Positions 1 to 7,990 of a stretch of 45,153 nt of DNA are shown here, one piece after another. Both the position numbers and the translations under genes were made by a program. The notes beneath the pieces are model-generated. The model was given only the letters and a program-made list of their open reading frames with translations. It searched no databases and was not told the origin of the DNA. Source of the stretch: Clostridium sp. (GTDB lineage: Bacteria > Bacillota > Clostridia > Clostridiales > Clostridiaceae); assembly GCF_016650035.1 (NCBI RefSeq), contig NZ_JAENWM010000022.1, positions 1 to 45,153 of the forward strand. Reading direction: 5' to 3'. Position 1 is the first letter of the stretch, and the number at the start of each line of letters is the position of its first letter.

Positions 1-2
1 GC

Positions 3-77
3 AATTATATGTCACCTGATGAGTTTGAAATAGCCTATAAAAAAGCAAATAAACTTAATGTATCAATCGCAAGTTAA
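3..77 (+). CDS. C-terminal end of a transposase, probably IS3 family (partial, cut by window edge)
   Basis: An open frame enters from the left edge and ends at TAA 75-77. Its last 24 residues include the stretch NYMSPDEFEIAYKKAN, which resembles the end of IS3-family OrfB integrases, where a YMSPxEFE-like segment near the C terminus is common. That is a family resemblance recalled from knowledge; the DDE core is outside the window. The right inverted repeat of such an element should lie within about the next 50-80 bases, but no matching left end is visible, so the boundary cannot be set. A mobile element next to the decayed copper locus would fit a rearranged chromosome segment. Confidence 0.45.
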   Translation, partial: NYMSPDEFEIAYKKANKLNVSIAS

Positions 78-174
78 ATTTAAGGGGATTACTAATAACT
101 TTCTCATTTTAATTTGTACTTTTTATTGACATAGGACCAAACTCTATCAATAATTGTTATTTATCCATCTTTAA

Positions 175-1563
175 TTACACATCTATTTCCGTATTTACCT
201 TGCTATTATACACATTAATATCTAACTCTTTCATTAGCTTACCTGTAACTACTCCAGTTACCATAGATCCACTGACATTAAGAGCTGTTCTAGCCATGTC
301 TATAAGTGGCTCTATAGCTATTAGAAGACCTACAAGCCCTACAGGAAGTCCCATAGCTGATAAAACGGTTAATGCTGCGAAGGTTGCTCCGCCACCTACT
401 CCAGCTATACCAAAAGAGCTAATCGCTATAACTATTATAAGCTTGATTAAAAATGCTGGCGCTAATGGATTTATTCCCAAAGTTGGAGCTATCATAACAG
501 CCAACATTGCTGGATATATTCCTGCACAACCATTTTGGCCTATGCTTGTTCCAAGAGAAGCTGAAAGGTTAGCAATTCCCTCTGAAACTCCAAGTTTATC
601 AATTTGAGCTTCAATATTTAGAGGAATTGTACCTGCACTTGTTCTTGAAGTAAAGGCAAAAGTTAATACCGATACTGTTTTCTTTAAGTATGTCAATGGA
701 TTTAGCCCATTAAACGCAAGTATAATAAAGTGTATAATAAACATTATTAATATTGCAACATAAGAAGCTAAAACAAACTTCATTAATTTCATTATTTCGG
801 AAAAATCACTTGTTGATACCATCTTAGTCATAAGAGCTAATACTCCAAATGGAGTTAATCTGAGTATTAGTGTTACCATTCTCATAACCACATCATGAAG
901 TGCATTTAAGAATTTAGTAAATATTTCTGCTGATTCTGGCTTCTTCTTTCGAATCCCTACAGTTGCTATTCCTATAAAAGCCGCAAATAAAACTACTGAT
1001 AAAGTAGCTGAATCCCCTTGTCCTGCTAATGCGTAGAATGGATTTGTTGGTATTATTTCAACTATTTGATCTTGAACAGGTCTAGCTTGATAATCCTTTA
1101 AACTAGCATCCATCTTTTGTCCTTGTTGAACTTCAGCTTCTCCAGCTTGTATTCCACCAGCATCTAAGCCAAAGGCTCCTGCTGTAAAAGCTCCTACAGC
1201 GGCTGATATTCCTGCTGTTATAACAAGAATAGCTATGATTGTTCCTGCTTTCTTTCCTAGGTTCTTTGCATTTTGATTAATGATTGCTGTTGTAATTGAT
1301 ACAAATATTAGTGGAATAACTATCATTTTTAACAGTCTTACATAACCAGTTCCCATGATGGAAAACCATACGTTGGCCTCCTTAATTACAGGACTTGACA
1401 CCCCATAAATTAATTGAAGTACTGCTCCATATAAAATACCTACCGCAAGAGCTGAAAGAACTCTTACAGTAAATGAGTAATGCTTCTTCTTCATCCATAA
1501 TATACCATATACGAAAGTAAGCATCACAATGATGTTTAGAATTACATTGATTATTGTGTTCAT
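175..1563 (-). CDS. tcyP: L-cystine / dicarboxylate-type symporter (DAACS family, TcyP-like)
   Basis: The 462-residue membrane protein matches in length and overall pattern the sodium- or proton-coupled dicarboxylate/amino acid:cation symporter family, and more specifically the TcyP cystine importers of Firmicutes (about 463 residues). Visible features are several N-terminal membrane spans, the segment VIPLIFVSITTAI, the re-entrant hairpin region TSRTSAGTIPLN around residue 310, and the C-terminal GVGGGATFAAL and DMARTALNVSGS segments that carry ligand and ion contacts in this family. The start ATG at 1561-1563 follows TTAGGAGG. The role is import of cystine or a related substrate; specificity for cystine is inferred from similarity to TcyP. 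It is transcribed alone on the minus strand. I see no S-box or T-box leader upstream. Confidence 0.85.
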   Translation of the reverse strand: MNTIINVILNIIVMLTFVYGILWMKKKHYSFTVRVLSALAVGILYGAVLQLIYGVSSPVIKEANVWFSIMGTGYVRLLKMIVIPLIFVSITTAIINQNAKNLGKKAGTIIAILVITAGISAAVGAFTAGAFGLDAGGIQAGEAEVQQGQKMDASLKDYQARPVQDQIVEIIPTNPFYALAGQGDSATLSVVLFAAFIGIATVGIRKKKPESAEIFTKFLNALHDVVMRMVTLILRLTPFGVLALMTKMVSTSDFSEIMKLMKFVLASYVAILIMFIIHFIILAFNGLNPLTYLKKTVSVLTFAFTSRTSAGTIPLNIEAQIDKLGVSEGIANLSASLGTSIGQNGCAGIYPAMLAVMIAPTLGINPLAPAFLIKLIIVIAISSFGIAGVGGGATFAALTVLSAMGLPVGLVGLLIAIEPLIDMARTALNVSGSMVTGVVTGKLMKELDINVYNSKVNTEIDV

Positions 1564-1694
1564 TTTTTTTCCTCCTAATAAATTATTTATACCTAATGTT
1601 TTTATTCATTAAGTGTAATATCTAATCCGCAAGCACTCTGGCTAAATCACTTACAGCTCGCTAAAAGTTCACCTTCTTGACATATAACTTTTAT

Positions 1695-1799
1695 TTATAT
1701 AATCTTCATCACAAAATCAGTTAAAGGTCCACCAATTTTACGCCCACTAGCAAGAATACTTTTAAATTGGCCAGGATCAAAAAAATCTAAAGTGCAAAC
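1695..1799 (-). pseudogene. orphan coding remnant, family not recognised
   Basis: Between tcyP and the small secreted protein there is a minus-strand open stretch of 34 codons between two stops, without a start codon. It reads like the conserved end of a real protein: VCTLDFFDPGQFKSI is followed by LASGRKIGGPLTDFVMKII and a stop. Composition and residue order look coding rather than random, but I do not recognise the family. Together with the broken copper genes next door it suggests that several deletions affected this 1.6-3 kb area. It could also be chance. Confidence 0.3.
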
Positions 1800-1821
1800 T
1801 TAGCTTTTAACTTTGTAATTT

Positions 1822-2004
1822 TTATTTGCATTCATCAAGTTTTGCACATTCAGATATGCCTTTATCCATCTTTTGAGCACATTCAGCTACATGTCTCCCA
1901 CCCTTTGATGTAGCCATTTCAGATACATGGCTGGCAGCGAAAACCTGAGTAGATAATGATAATAGTGTTATAACCAATGCTGATACTGAAAGTATTTTTT
2001 TCAT
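1822..2004 (-). CDS. small secreted Cys-containing protein of unknown function
   Basis: This 60-residue protein has a clear signal peptide (MKKILSVSALVITLLSLSTQ, then VFA-A), leaving a mature part of about 36 residues. The mature part carries three cysteines (AECAQ, SECAK, DECK) and two histidines, a composition compatible with metal binding or disulfides. The ATG at 2002-2004 is preceded by AAGGAGGATT at good spacing. I do not recognise the family. Its place directly downstream of the copper genes, on the same strand, makes an envelope copper-related role plausible, but that is inference only. Confidence 0.6.
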   Translation of the reverse strand: MKKILSVSALVITLLSLSTQVFAASHVSEMATSKGGRHVAECAQKMDKGISECAKLDECK

Positions 2005-2088
2005 AGTAATCCTCCTTATTATTATTATAATTTGTACAAATTATAACAATTAGTTATGAAGATTATATAAAGATAATTAAGACTAATT

Positions 2089-2862
2089 TTACGCCTTCGG
2101 CTTAAATCCTTTTAATCGTAGTGCATTTGTTAAAACTGAGACTGAACTAAAACTCATTGCAAGTGCTGCAATCATAGGATTTAGAAGTGGTCCTCCAAAT
2201 AGGTGTAGTACTCCCATTGCAACTGGTATTCCTAATATATTGTAACCAAATGCCCAAAATAAATTTTGCTTTATATTTGTTATAGTTGCTTTACTTAACT
2301 GTAACGCTGTAGGTACATCCATTAAGTCACTTCTCATAAGAACTATATCTGCGGATTCCATCGCTATATCTGTACCTGATCCTATTGCTATACCAATATC
2401 AGCCTGAGCTAGTGCTGGAGCATCATTTATTCCATCCCCAACCATGGCAACCTTTTTACCTTCTGCTTGAAGTTTTTTAACTTCATTTGCTTTATCCTCA
2501 GGCAGAACTTCGGCTAGTATTCTATCAATACCAACTTGCGCCGCAATCGCTGCTGCAGTCCTTTTGTTGTCACCAGTTATCATGGCAACTTCTATTCCCA
2601 TGCTGTGAAGCCTTTCTATGGCTTTTTTACTGTTTTCTTTAACTGTGTCAGCAACTGCAATGATTCCACTCAACTTATTTTCTATGGCGATATACATTGG
2701 AGTTTTGCCTTCCTCAGCTAGTCTGTTTGAAACATCTTCTAATTCATCTAGTGATATATTACTTTCAATCATAAGTTTTCTATTACCTAATAATATTTTA
2801 TTACCTTCTATACTAACTTCTATTCCATACCCATGTATAGCTTTAAAGGTATCTACTTGCAA
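2089..2862 (-). pseudogene. copA: copper-exporting P1B-type ATPase, C-terminal third only
   Basis: The frame encodes about 257 residues matching only the last third of CopA-type ATPases. It holds the end of the nucleotide-binding domain ([11 protein letters not shown], a variant of the usual HxxGxG site), the phosphorylation-domain motifs MITGDN and [14 protein letters not shown], and the last two membrane helices ([18 protein letters not shown] and [18 protein letters not shown]). The N-terminal metal-binding domains, the CPC ion site, the actuator domain and the DKTGT aspartate are absent. Full-length CopA proteins are about 750-820 residues. No ATG or ribosome binding site precedes it: the frame begins at a TTG inside the remains of csoR. 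It cannot work as a pump. Its good reading frame suggests a recent deletion. Confidence 0.85.
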
Positions 2863-2954
2863 TACCTATTATTCTGCACCATCTTAATTATTCCATCAAT
2901 TTGTCCTCTTGATGTCTTAAGTGCTTGAATTGCTCGCAGTTGATCTTTATTCAT
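2853..2954 (-). pseudogene. csoR: CsoR copper-sensing repressor, N-terminal 33 residues only
   Basis: The ATG at 2952-2954, with AAGGGGA upstream, opens a frame reading [31 protein letters not shown], then Lys and a stop. This is the start of a CsoR/RcnR-family repressor: the RGQIDGI helix and the YC that carries the first copper-ligand cysteine are recognisable. Normal CsoR is about 85-100 residues, so the later His-Cys ligands and the third helix are missing. The sequence runs directly into the middle of copA in another frame at about 2855-2862, so one deletion removed the 3' part of csoR, anything between, and the first two thirds of copA. Confidence 0.8.
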
Positions 2955-2973
2955 CTAAACATCCCCTTACCCC

Positions 2974-2989
2974 ACCCCCTATAGGGGGT
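2974..2989. promoter_or_regulatory. CsoR-type copper operator (perfect 16-bp palindrome)
   Basis: ACCCCCTATAGGGGGT is perfectly palindromic and lies 20 bases upstream of the truncated csoR start. It has the G-run/C-run around a TA core typical of CsoR operators such as that of Bacillus copZA. It probably autoregulated the csoR-copA operon. Because csoR here is broken, control would now depend on another CsoR elsewhere, if one exists. Confidence 0.75.
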
Positions 2990-3025
2990 CTACTATATTT
3001 ATATTATGTTCGAATAATGAATAAG

Positions 3026-4789
3026 TTATTTCAAGTATTTATCTCTTAATTCTTCAGGTACTATAGGTTTAATGTCCTCAGATACATCTATTAAGGCTAG
3101 TGTTCTGTCATCTTTAATGATTCCATAGACACCTGGTTTTTCAAAGGTCAGTTCAACTTGATTAATTCCTGTTTTGCCTTCAAATGAAGAAATCGGTTTA
3201 GAGTTTGCGTCAATTATTGAATACGACCCTTCCGCGTTATCAAACTTTGTTAAATCAATAGATAAATTAGTTTTAAGGCCACTTTGTGCTATAGCTATAA
3301 TTGGAGAAAATTCATAACCTATTCCACTTATAGTTAAGCTTTGAGTGTCATTTGCAATCTTGGTTTTTTTAACTAATATATCAATTGGGGTTTTAGTTAA
3401 ATCAGTTCCATAGATACTAGGGTTAACAGGAGCCTCAGCACTGACATCAGTATTATCACTAGTAGTAGCATCACTTGAAGCATCTATTGCATTAACATCA
3501 TCTACTACCTTAATTACTCCTCCTATCATACCCATCCAGCAGCTATAGTTTATATCTTTATCACCTGGTGTGAAATTTATAATGTTCTCACCAGATTCTA
3601 ATTTTTTTTCTATATCGAGAGAGGGAACAACAATAGAATTATTACATGACGTCAACTGTTCTCCATTTATTACCCATTTAACTGGTATATCCTTTTGTAC
3701 ATATAATACGCTAGGCGTGTATCCACGTGCAGTTGCAGTCATATTTATTACTTGAACTCCATTTTCTACAGTAGCTTTTGAAGCGGTCTCTGGAGAATCA
3801 CTCTGTCTTGTCACCTTACTCACTAAAGACATAGGCGATATGTTAATTCCAGCAAGAGCTAGCCCGCGATTTCCCATAATAAGCCCTAGTACAACTACAA
3901 GAATTCCTCCAAATTTTACAAGTTGCTTAGTGTTGCCCTTACTTAAAAGGCCAGAAACAGCTCCAAATCCAAGCATTAGAGGTACCGTTCCAAGCGAGAA
4001 TATGAACATTGAAGTAGCCCCAAGTACCGCACTGCCTGTTCCAAGAGCATATAATTGCATAGTTTGAAGAGGTCCACAAGGCATAAATCCATTCAAAACA
4101 CCTACAATAAATGGAGTTTTTCCGCTCTTTTTAATATTGCATAAAGGCATTGGTGATTTTATGTTGAATCTTCTAAAAAGACTGTATCCAGACATATTGA
4201 GCCCCATAATAATCATAAAAAAACCAGCTAAAACTTGGAGTCCAGCCTTAAAAGGTAAAGTAAGAGAAAAAACAGAACCTAAAGCTCCAACAATTCCGCC
4301 AAGAATAGTATAGGATATCACTCTGCCTAAATTATAAAATATAGCAGGTTTTAGAGATTGAAATTTGCTCTTATTCGCAACGCTTATACTTTGTGATAGC
4401 ATTATTCCACCACACATACCTACGCAGTGTAGTGAAGTGAAAACACCCACTATAAACAGAACAAAATAAGATGCGTTTGCTAGCTTAGATTCCATGTCAA
4501 AGCTATTACCAGCCTTGCTTATAAGAAAAATAGCAAGAACTATTACTAGGAGTCCAATAAGTTTAAAATTTCCAGAATCCTCTGTACTATAACCTAGTTT
4601 TGATATTTTTTCTTTAATTAGTGAAGTATTGCACGTTTCATCATCATACTGCACAAACACACTTTCGCTTTTGTAGTCAGCCAATACCTTTGTAACTCCA
4701 AAGATACTCATCAGGGACTTTTCTATTCTAGCTTCACAGGAGGTACATGTCATGTTGTAAACCTTAATATTTTGTTTTTTAATGCTCAT
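3026..4789 (-). CDS. HMA - TauE/SafE (UreH-like) membrane - cupredoxin fusion, copper handling
   Basis: The protein has 587 residues in four parts. Residues 1-70 form a heavy-metal-associated domain with the copper motif MTCTSC (Cys15, Cys18). Residues about 75-310 form a membrane domain of the TauE/SafE (UreH-like, DsbD_2-like) type with LHCVGMCGG (Cys122, Cys126) and GFMPCGP (Cys238). Residues about 340-430 form a cupredoxin-like domain with SCNNS (Cys382) and YSCWMGM (Cys417, Met419) as likely ligands. Residues about 455-575 look like a second beta-sandwich of similar layout without Cys ligands. The ATG at 4789 follows AGAGGTGA. Its place upstream of the csoR operator and copA supports a role in moving or sequestering copper at the membrane. 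Direction of transport is unknown. Confidence 0.8.
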   Translation of the reverse strand: MSIKKQNIKVYNMTCTSCEARIEKSLMSIFGVTKVLADYKSESVFVQYDDETCNTSLIKEKISKLGYSTEDSGNFKLIGLLVIVLAIFLISKAGNSFDMESKLANASYFVLFIVGVFTSLHCVGMCGGIMLSQSISVANKSKFQSLKPAIFYNLGRVISYTILGGIVGALGSVFSLTLPFKAGLQVLAGFFMIIMGLNMSGYSLFRRFNIKSPMPLCNIKKSGKTPFIVGVLNGFMPCGPLQTMQLYALGTGSAVLGATSMFIFSLGTVPLMLGFGAVSGLLSKGNTKQLVKFGGILVVVLGLIMGNRGLALAGINISPMSLVSKVTRQSDSPETASKATVENGVQVINMTATARGYTPSVLYVQKDIPVKWVINGEQLTSCNNSIVVPSLDIEKKLESGENIINFTPGDKDINYSCWMGMIGGVIKVVDDVNAIDASSDATTSDNTDVSAEAPVNPSIYGTDLTKTPIDILVKKTKIANDTQSLTISGIGYEFSPIIAIAQSGLKTNLSIDLTKFDNAEGSYSIIDANSKPISSFEGKTGINQVELTFEKPGVYGIIKDDRTLALIDVSEDIKPIVPEELRDKYLK

Positions 4790-4874
4790 AGGTCACCTCT
4801 ATTTTATTATATTTTTAACTATATTATACAAATGAGATGTGTAGATTTTATAAAGATAGACTTAGAAATTTTAA

Positions 4875-4922
4875 TAAAAAAAATATTGAATCCAGATATG
4901 ATATCTATCTGAATTCAATATT
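4875..4922 (-). terminator. Rho-independent terminator of the NlpC/P60 gene
   Basis: A hairpin with 17-bp arms and one mismatch (4882-4898 and 4906-4922) is followed, in the minus direction, by a run of T (A-run 4875-4883 on the plus strand). Confidence 0.8.
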
Positions 4923-4932
4923 GATTTACCAA

Positions 4933-6069
4933 TTACATTACTCTTCTACCTGTTAAAAAATCTTTCCTCGTCATAGCTGAAATTTTAATTACATCTCCTG
5001 TACGTGGAGAGTGCATGTAATTATTATCTCCAAGGTAAATGCCCATGTGATGAGGGTTATTATTAGTTCCAAAGAACACAAGATCTCCAGGCTTAAGGTT
5101 TCCCCTTGATACTGGTACCCCATCCTTTATTTGATGAAATGTTGCTCTTCCTAAAGAAATCCCAAAATGCTTATATACGTATTGTGTAAATCCTGAACAA
5201 TCAAAGCCTGTTGAAGGCGATGTTCCACCCCATAAATACGGTGTTCCAAGAAAGTTAGAAGCATAAGCTATTACAGCATTTGCTGATACAGCAGTTGCGC
5301 CCCTTGAAGGTGAATATTTAGGTGTTGATTTTCTTATTTCATTTATTTTCGTTATGCTCTTACTTGCTAACACTTGCGGCTCACTTTTCTGGCTCGCGAG
5401 AAGACTTTTACTGTTATTTATCTCATTTACCAATTTATTATTTAACTCTTTATAAACAATTTCCTTGCTATTTATCTCAGTTATCAATTTGTTTTGTGAC
5501 TTTTTAGCAATGTTCATCTTATCTAATTTTTGCTTATTTTCTGCTTGTATGTTCAACAATGTTTCCTTTGTCTTATTTAAACTTAGCTTCTTTTCACTCA
5601 ATTGCCTTTGGGTGGCTTCAAATTCAGCGACTACTTTTTTATCAAACTCTATAATGGCTTTTATGTTTTCTACTCTTGATACAAAATCTCCAAAACTCTC
5701 AGAACTCAGGATAGTGCTTAAATACCCATCAAATCCATTTATGTACATAGTTCTCATTCTACTATTATATAATTCCTGCTCCTTTTGGGTTTCATTTTCA
5801 ACCCTTTTAACCTCAATAGCGGCACTTTCAATTGCCTTTTCTGTTCCAGCTATTTTATCTTTGTTTTCATCTGTTTTAGCCATGATTGTTACAATTTCAT
5901 TATCAAAGTGTTCTACTTTTATTTCAATTTCTTCTCTTTCTGCTTGAATTTTCGTTAGTGCATCCTTCTGCTGTTGTAACTTCTCATTTGCTGGATCCGC
6001 TAATACAGTTATGTTTAAAGTAAAAATCAAACCTAATACAACTACTATACTTCTCAGGGCATTCTTCAT
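4933..6069 (-). CDS. secreted coiled-coil NlpC/P60 peptidoglycan endopeptidase
   Basis: This 378-residue exported cell-wall hydrolase has a signal peptide (residues 1-25, ending VLA-D). A long Lys/Glu-rich coiled coil of the PcsB/CwlO type covers about 27-230, a short linker follows, and the NlpC/P60 domain is at about 260-378. The catalytic cysteine is in GFDCSGF (Cys291), the catalytic histidine in PHHMGIYLG (His341), and a third polar residue is probably His353 in YMHSP. The family cuts the D-Glu to diamino-acid bond in stem peptides, and the coiled coil usually keeps the enzyme inactive until bound by a partner such as FtsEX. The start follows GAAGGAGATG. It is a single gene with its own terminator. 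Confidence 0.88.
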   Translation of the reverse strand: MKNALRSIVVVLGLIFTLNITVLADPANEKLQQQKDALTKIQAEREEIEIKVEHFDNEIVTIMAKTDENKDKIAGTEKAIESAAIEVKRVENETQKEQELYNSRMRTMYINGFDGYLSTILSSESFGDFVSRVENIKAIIEFDKKVVAEFEATQRQLSEKKLSLNKTKETLLNIQAENKQKLDKMNIAKKSQNKLITEINSKEIVYKELNNKLVNEINNSKSLLASQKSEPQVLASKSITKINEIRKSTPKYSPSRGATAVSANAVIAYASNFLGTPYLWGGTSPSTGFDCSGFTQYVYKHFGISLGRATFHQIKDGVPVSRGNLKPGDLVFFGTNNNPHHMGIYLGDNNYMHSPRTGDVIKISAMTRKDFLTGRRVM

Positions 6070-6159
6070 TAGTACATCTCCTTCGCTCTTTTATAATTTA
6101 TAAAGTACAGAGGAAATATATCATAACCTTATGTAGTTCTTATGAAGATTCATTTAATA

Positions 6160-6183
6160 GTGCCACCCACGTGGCAAGTGGCA
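6160..6183 (+). repeat. 24-bp intergenic element, copy 1
   Basis: The element starts GTGCCACCCACGTGGC and ends AAGTGGCA, identical over all 24 bases to the copies at 10195 and 23909. It lies between the terminator of the 6262-7947 gene and the start of the NlpC/P60 gene, about 90 bases upstream of that start. TGCCAC-CCAC-GTGGCA can form a hairpin. Confidence 0.85.
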
Positions 6184-6190
6184 TGTTTTA

Positions 6191-6236
6191 TAAAAAAAAT
6201 AGACTTCAAAGGGAGTTTGAATCTCCCTGTGAAGTC
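6191..6236 (-). terminator. Rho-independent terminator of the 561-residue membrane protein gene
   Basis: The stem pairs GACTTCA with TGAAGTC and AGGGAG with CTCCCT (6202-6236). In the minus direction it is followed by an eight-base T run (A-run 6192-6199). Confidence 0.85.
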
Positions 6237-6261
6237 CTTAGTATTAAGAATCTAGCTATTT

Positions 6262-7947
6262 TTATTTTAAATTACTGTTTTTAAAACCAATAGTGGGAAC
6301 TACACTATTATCTTTAATATCAAGATATTTTATCTCCACCTCATCATTTTCCTTAGTTAAGACAATATCAATTCCTGCCGCTTTAGTAACCATGAATAAA
6401 TTACTATTTCCTACTAGCTTAACATAGAAAATAGTATTTCCACTCTCAGTTACAGCGTTTATTCTTAATACCTTACCACTTATAATCTTTTCTTCAGCTT
6501 TTACACTGTTAGCATTCTTATCTGAAGCATCACTTATTTTCCCATAGGATATAGCATTTTTAAAGCTTTCTATTGCTGCTTCTTTAGACTCTTCAAGCAC
6601 AACATAACTATTTTTAGCAGCTACAATTCCTATTTTCACTAAAGCTCCATCCTTTTTGTTAACTACAGGAACAACCCAAGCCTCAGAACCAAATATATTA
6701 TAAAACAGCGGTTGAACTGGTGCCCAGTTAGCTTTATCTGCACCAAGAGCTTTATCTACAGCATTCATAGCTCCTTTTCCATTTATGTAACCCGGTGTTT
6801 TATAATAAATCATTTCACCACTTCTCATATCCATCATAGAGTAACCTGTCATTGTAATAGAATCATCTGAAGTATTAGTATGGTCTGTGAACCACTTCAT
6901 CTTACCATCCGTGTCAATTACTCCTGTAACTTCTCTAGAATTAACATTAAGTCCTTGAACCTGCGTTTCTCCTTCCCAAGTTGTAGATACATGAACTCCC
7001 TTTTTGGCTATGATCTTGTTTAAAAGTCCATTTTGAAGCGTACCAAAATATTTATTATATAATTCAGCTATATCTGAAGGGTGAATTTCATCAACCCACT
7101 CTGGAACCTTATTCACTTTATAATCCATAACCACAGCATCTTTAAAAGAATAAAGTAATACCCCCTCAATCACTGGGAACTTTCTTCCGAATTTATAATG
7201 TCCATAGCTTCCTACATAATAAGGGTTATTTTCTTCATCAAGTTCTACGTTAGCTTGAAAAAGAATTGATGATGGCTTTTGTTGCCTTAAGAACCTTTCT
7301 AAATCTTTTCCTAGCAAAAGTGATTCTGCTATTTTTGATGGTACGCTAATTACTTTTGCCTCCTCAGGTTTTTCTGCCGAAACATATATTGCACCGGGAA
7401 TTTCGCTATTTGTAAGTGCTCTAAATAAACCATCTACCTCTATAGGTGCAACATATGAGGCGCCATCCCCTGTCATAGTAATTCCTAGCTGTCCTATACT
7501 ATAAATACTTGGATTTGGAAGAGTTCCAATCATCTTTTGCATTTCATAATAAGCAGTTTCAGGTGATATAACTATTATATGACTTGCATCAGCTTTTAAA
7601 ATTCCATCACTACTTTCCTTTACAGGTACTGAAGTTGCAAGTTTTTTCGCTCCTGCCGTAATAAATGGATATAAGCTATACCCAATACTCAAAAGGAACA
7701 GTATACTCATTCCAACCGCAAATCTCCCTTTGTTTTCATCCTTTGACCATAACGATAAACACATCTGAAAAATAGCTGGTACCCATAGAGCCGCCATAAT
7801 AAAGTAAATACTTCTATCAACGCATAGTACGTAAAATAAAAACCAACTAAAAATAAGACCTATTATACCTCTCGCAATCTGTTCATTTATATGCTCCTTT
7901 TTAATGCTTGGCTTTAAAAAGAGCAGTATCATTATAATGTAATACAT
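6262..7947 (-). CDS. membrane-anchored protein with large extracytoplasmic domain, family not recognised
   Basis: The protein has 561 residues. The first 110 hold about four hydrophobic segments (starting MYYIIMILLFLK, then ARGIIGLIFSWFLFYVLCV, IYFIMAALWVPAIFQMCLSL and MSILFLLSIGYSLYP). The rest, about 115-561, is soluble and presumably outside the membrane. Recurrent short segments such as APIEVDGLFRAL, SEIPGAIYVSAEKPEEAKVI and DMRSGEMIYYKT suggest beta-rich repeats. The last 75 residues (from IISGKVLRINAV) read like a small OB-like beta barrel. No catalytic motif stands out. The start follows a GGGGGG ribosome binding site. It is a single gene between the NlpC/P60 gene and a sensor kinase; the 43-base gap to the kinase (also minus strand, upstream) would allow cotranscription with it. 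Confidence 0.7.
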   Translation of the reverse strand: MYYIIMILLFLKPSIKKEHINEQIARGIIGLIFSWFLFYVLCVDRSIYFIMAALWVPAIFQMCLSLWSKDENKGRFAVGMSILFLLSIGYSLYPFITAGAKKLATSVPVKESSDGILKADASHIIVISPETAYYEMQKMIGTLPNPSIYSIGQLGITMTGDGASYVAPIEVDGLFRALTNSEIPGAIYVSAEKPEEAKVISVPSKIAESLLLGKDLERFLRQQKPSSILFQANVELDEENNPYYVGSYGHYKFGRKFPVIEGVLLYSFKDAVVMDYKVNKVPEWVDEIHPSDIAELYNKYFGTLQNGLLNKIIAKKGVHVSTTWEGETQVQGLNVNSREVTGVIDTDGKMKWFTDHTNTSDDSITMTGYSMMDMRSGEMIYYKTPGYINGKGAMNAVDKALGADKANWAPVQPLFYNIFGSEAWVVPVVNKKDGALVKIGIVAAKNSYVVLEESKEAAIESFKNAISYGKISDASDKNANSVKAEEKIISGKVLRINAVTESGNTIFYVKLVGNSNLFMVTKAAGIDIVLTKENDEVEIKYLDIKDNSVVPTIGFKNSNLK

Positions 7948-7990
7948 AAGAATCCCCCCAATTTATGTTTTAATTATATAGCAACCACAT

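Noticed and set aside
126-131. TTGACA near the left transposase end and TTGACA at the right window edge as matching insertion-sequence ends
   Set aside because: Six bases are too short, flanks differ, and TTGACA is also the -35 consensus.
200-607. 135-codon plus-strand frame
   Set aside because: It is opposite the well-supported tcyP gene; it has no ribosome binding site and a composition expected of a shadow frame.
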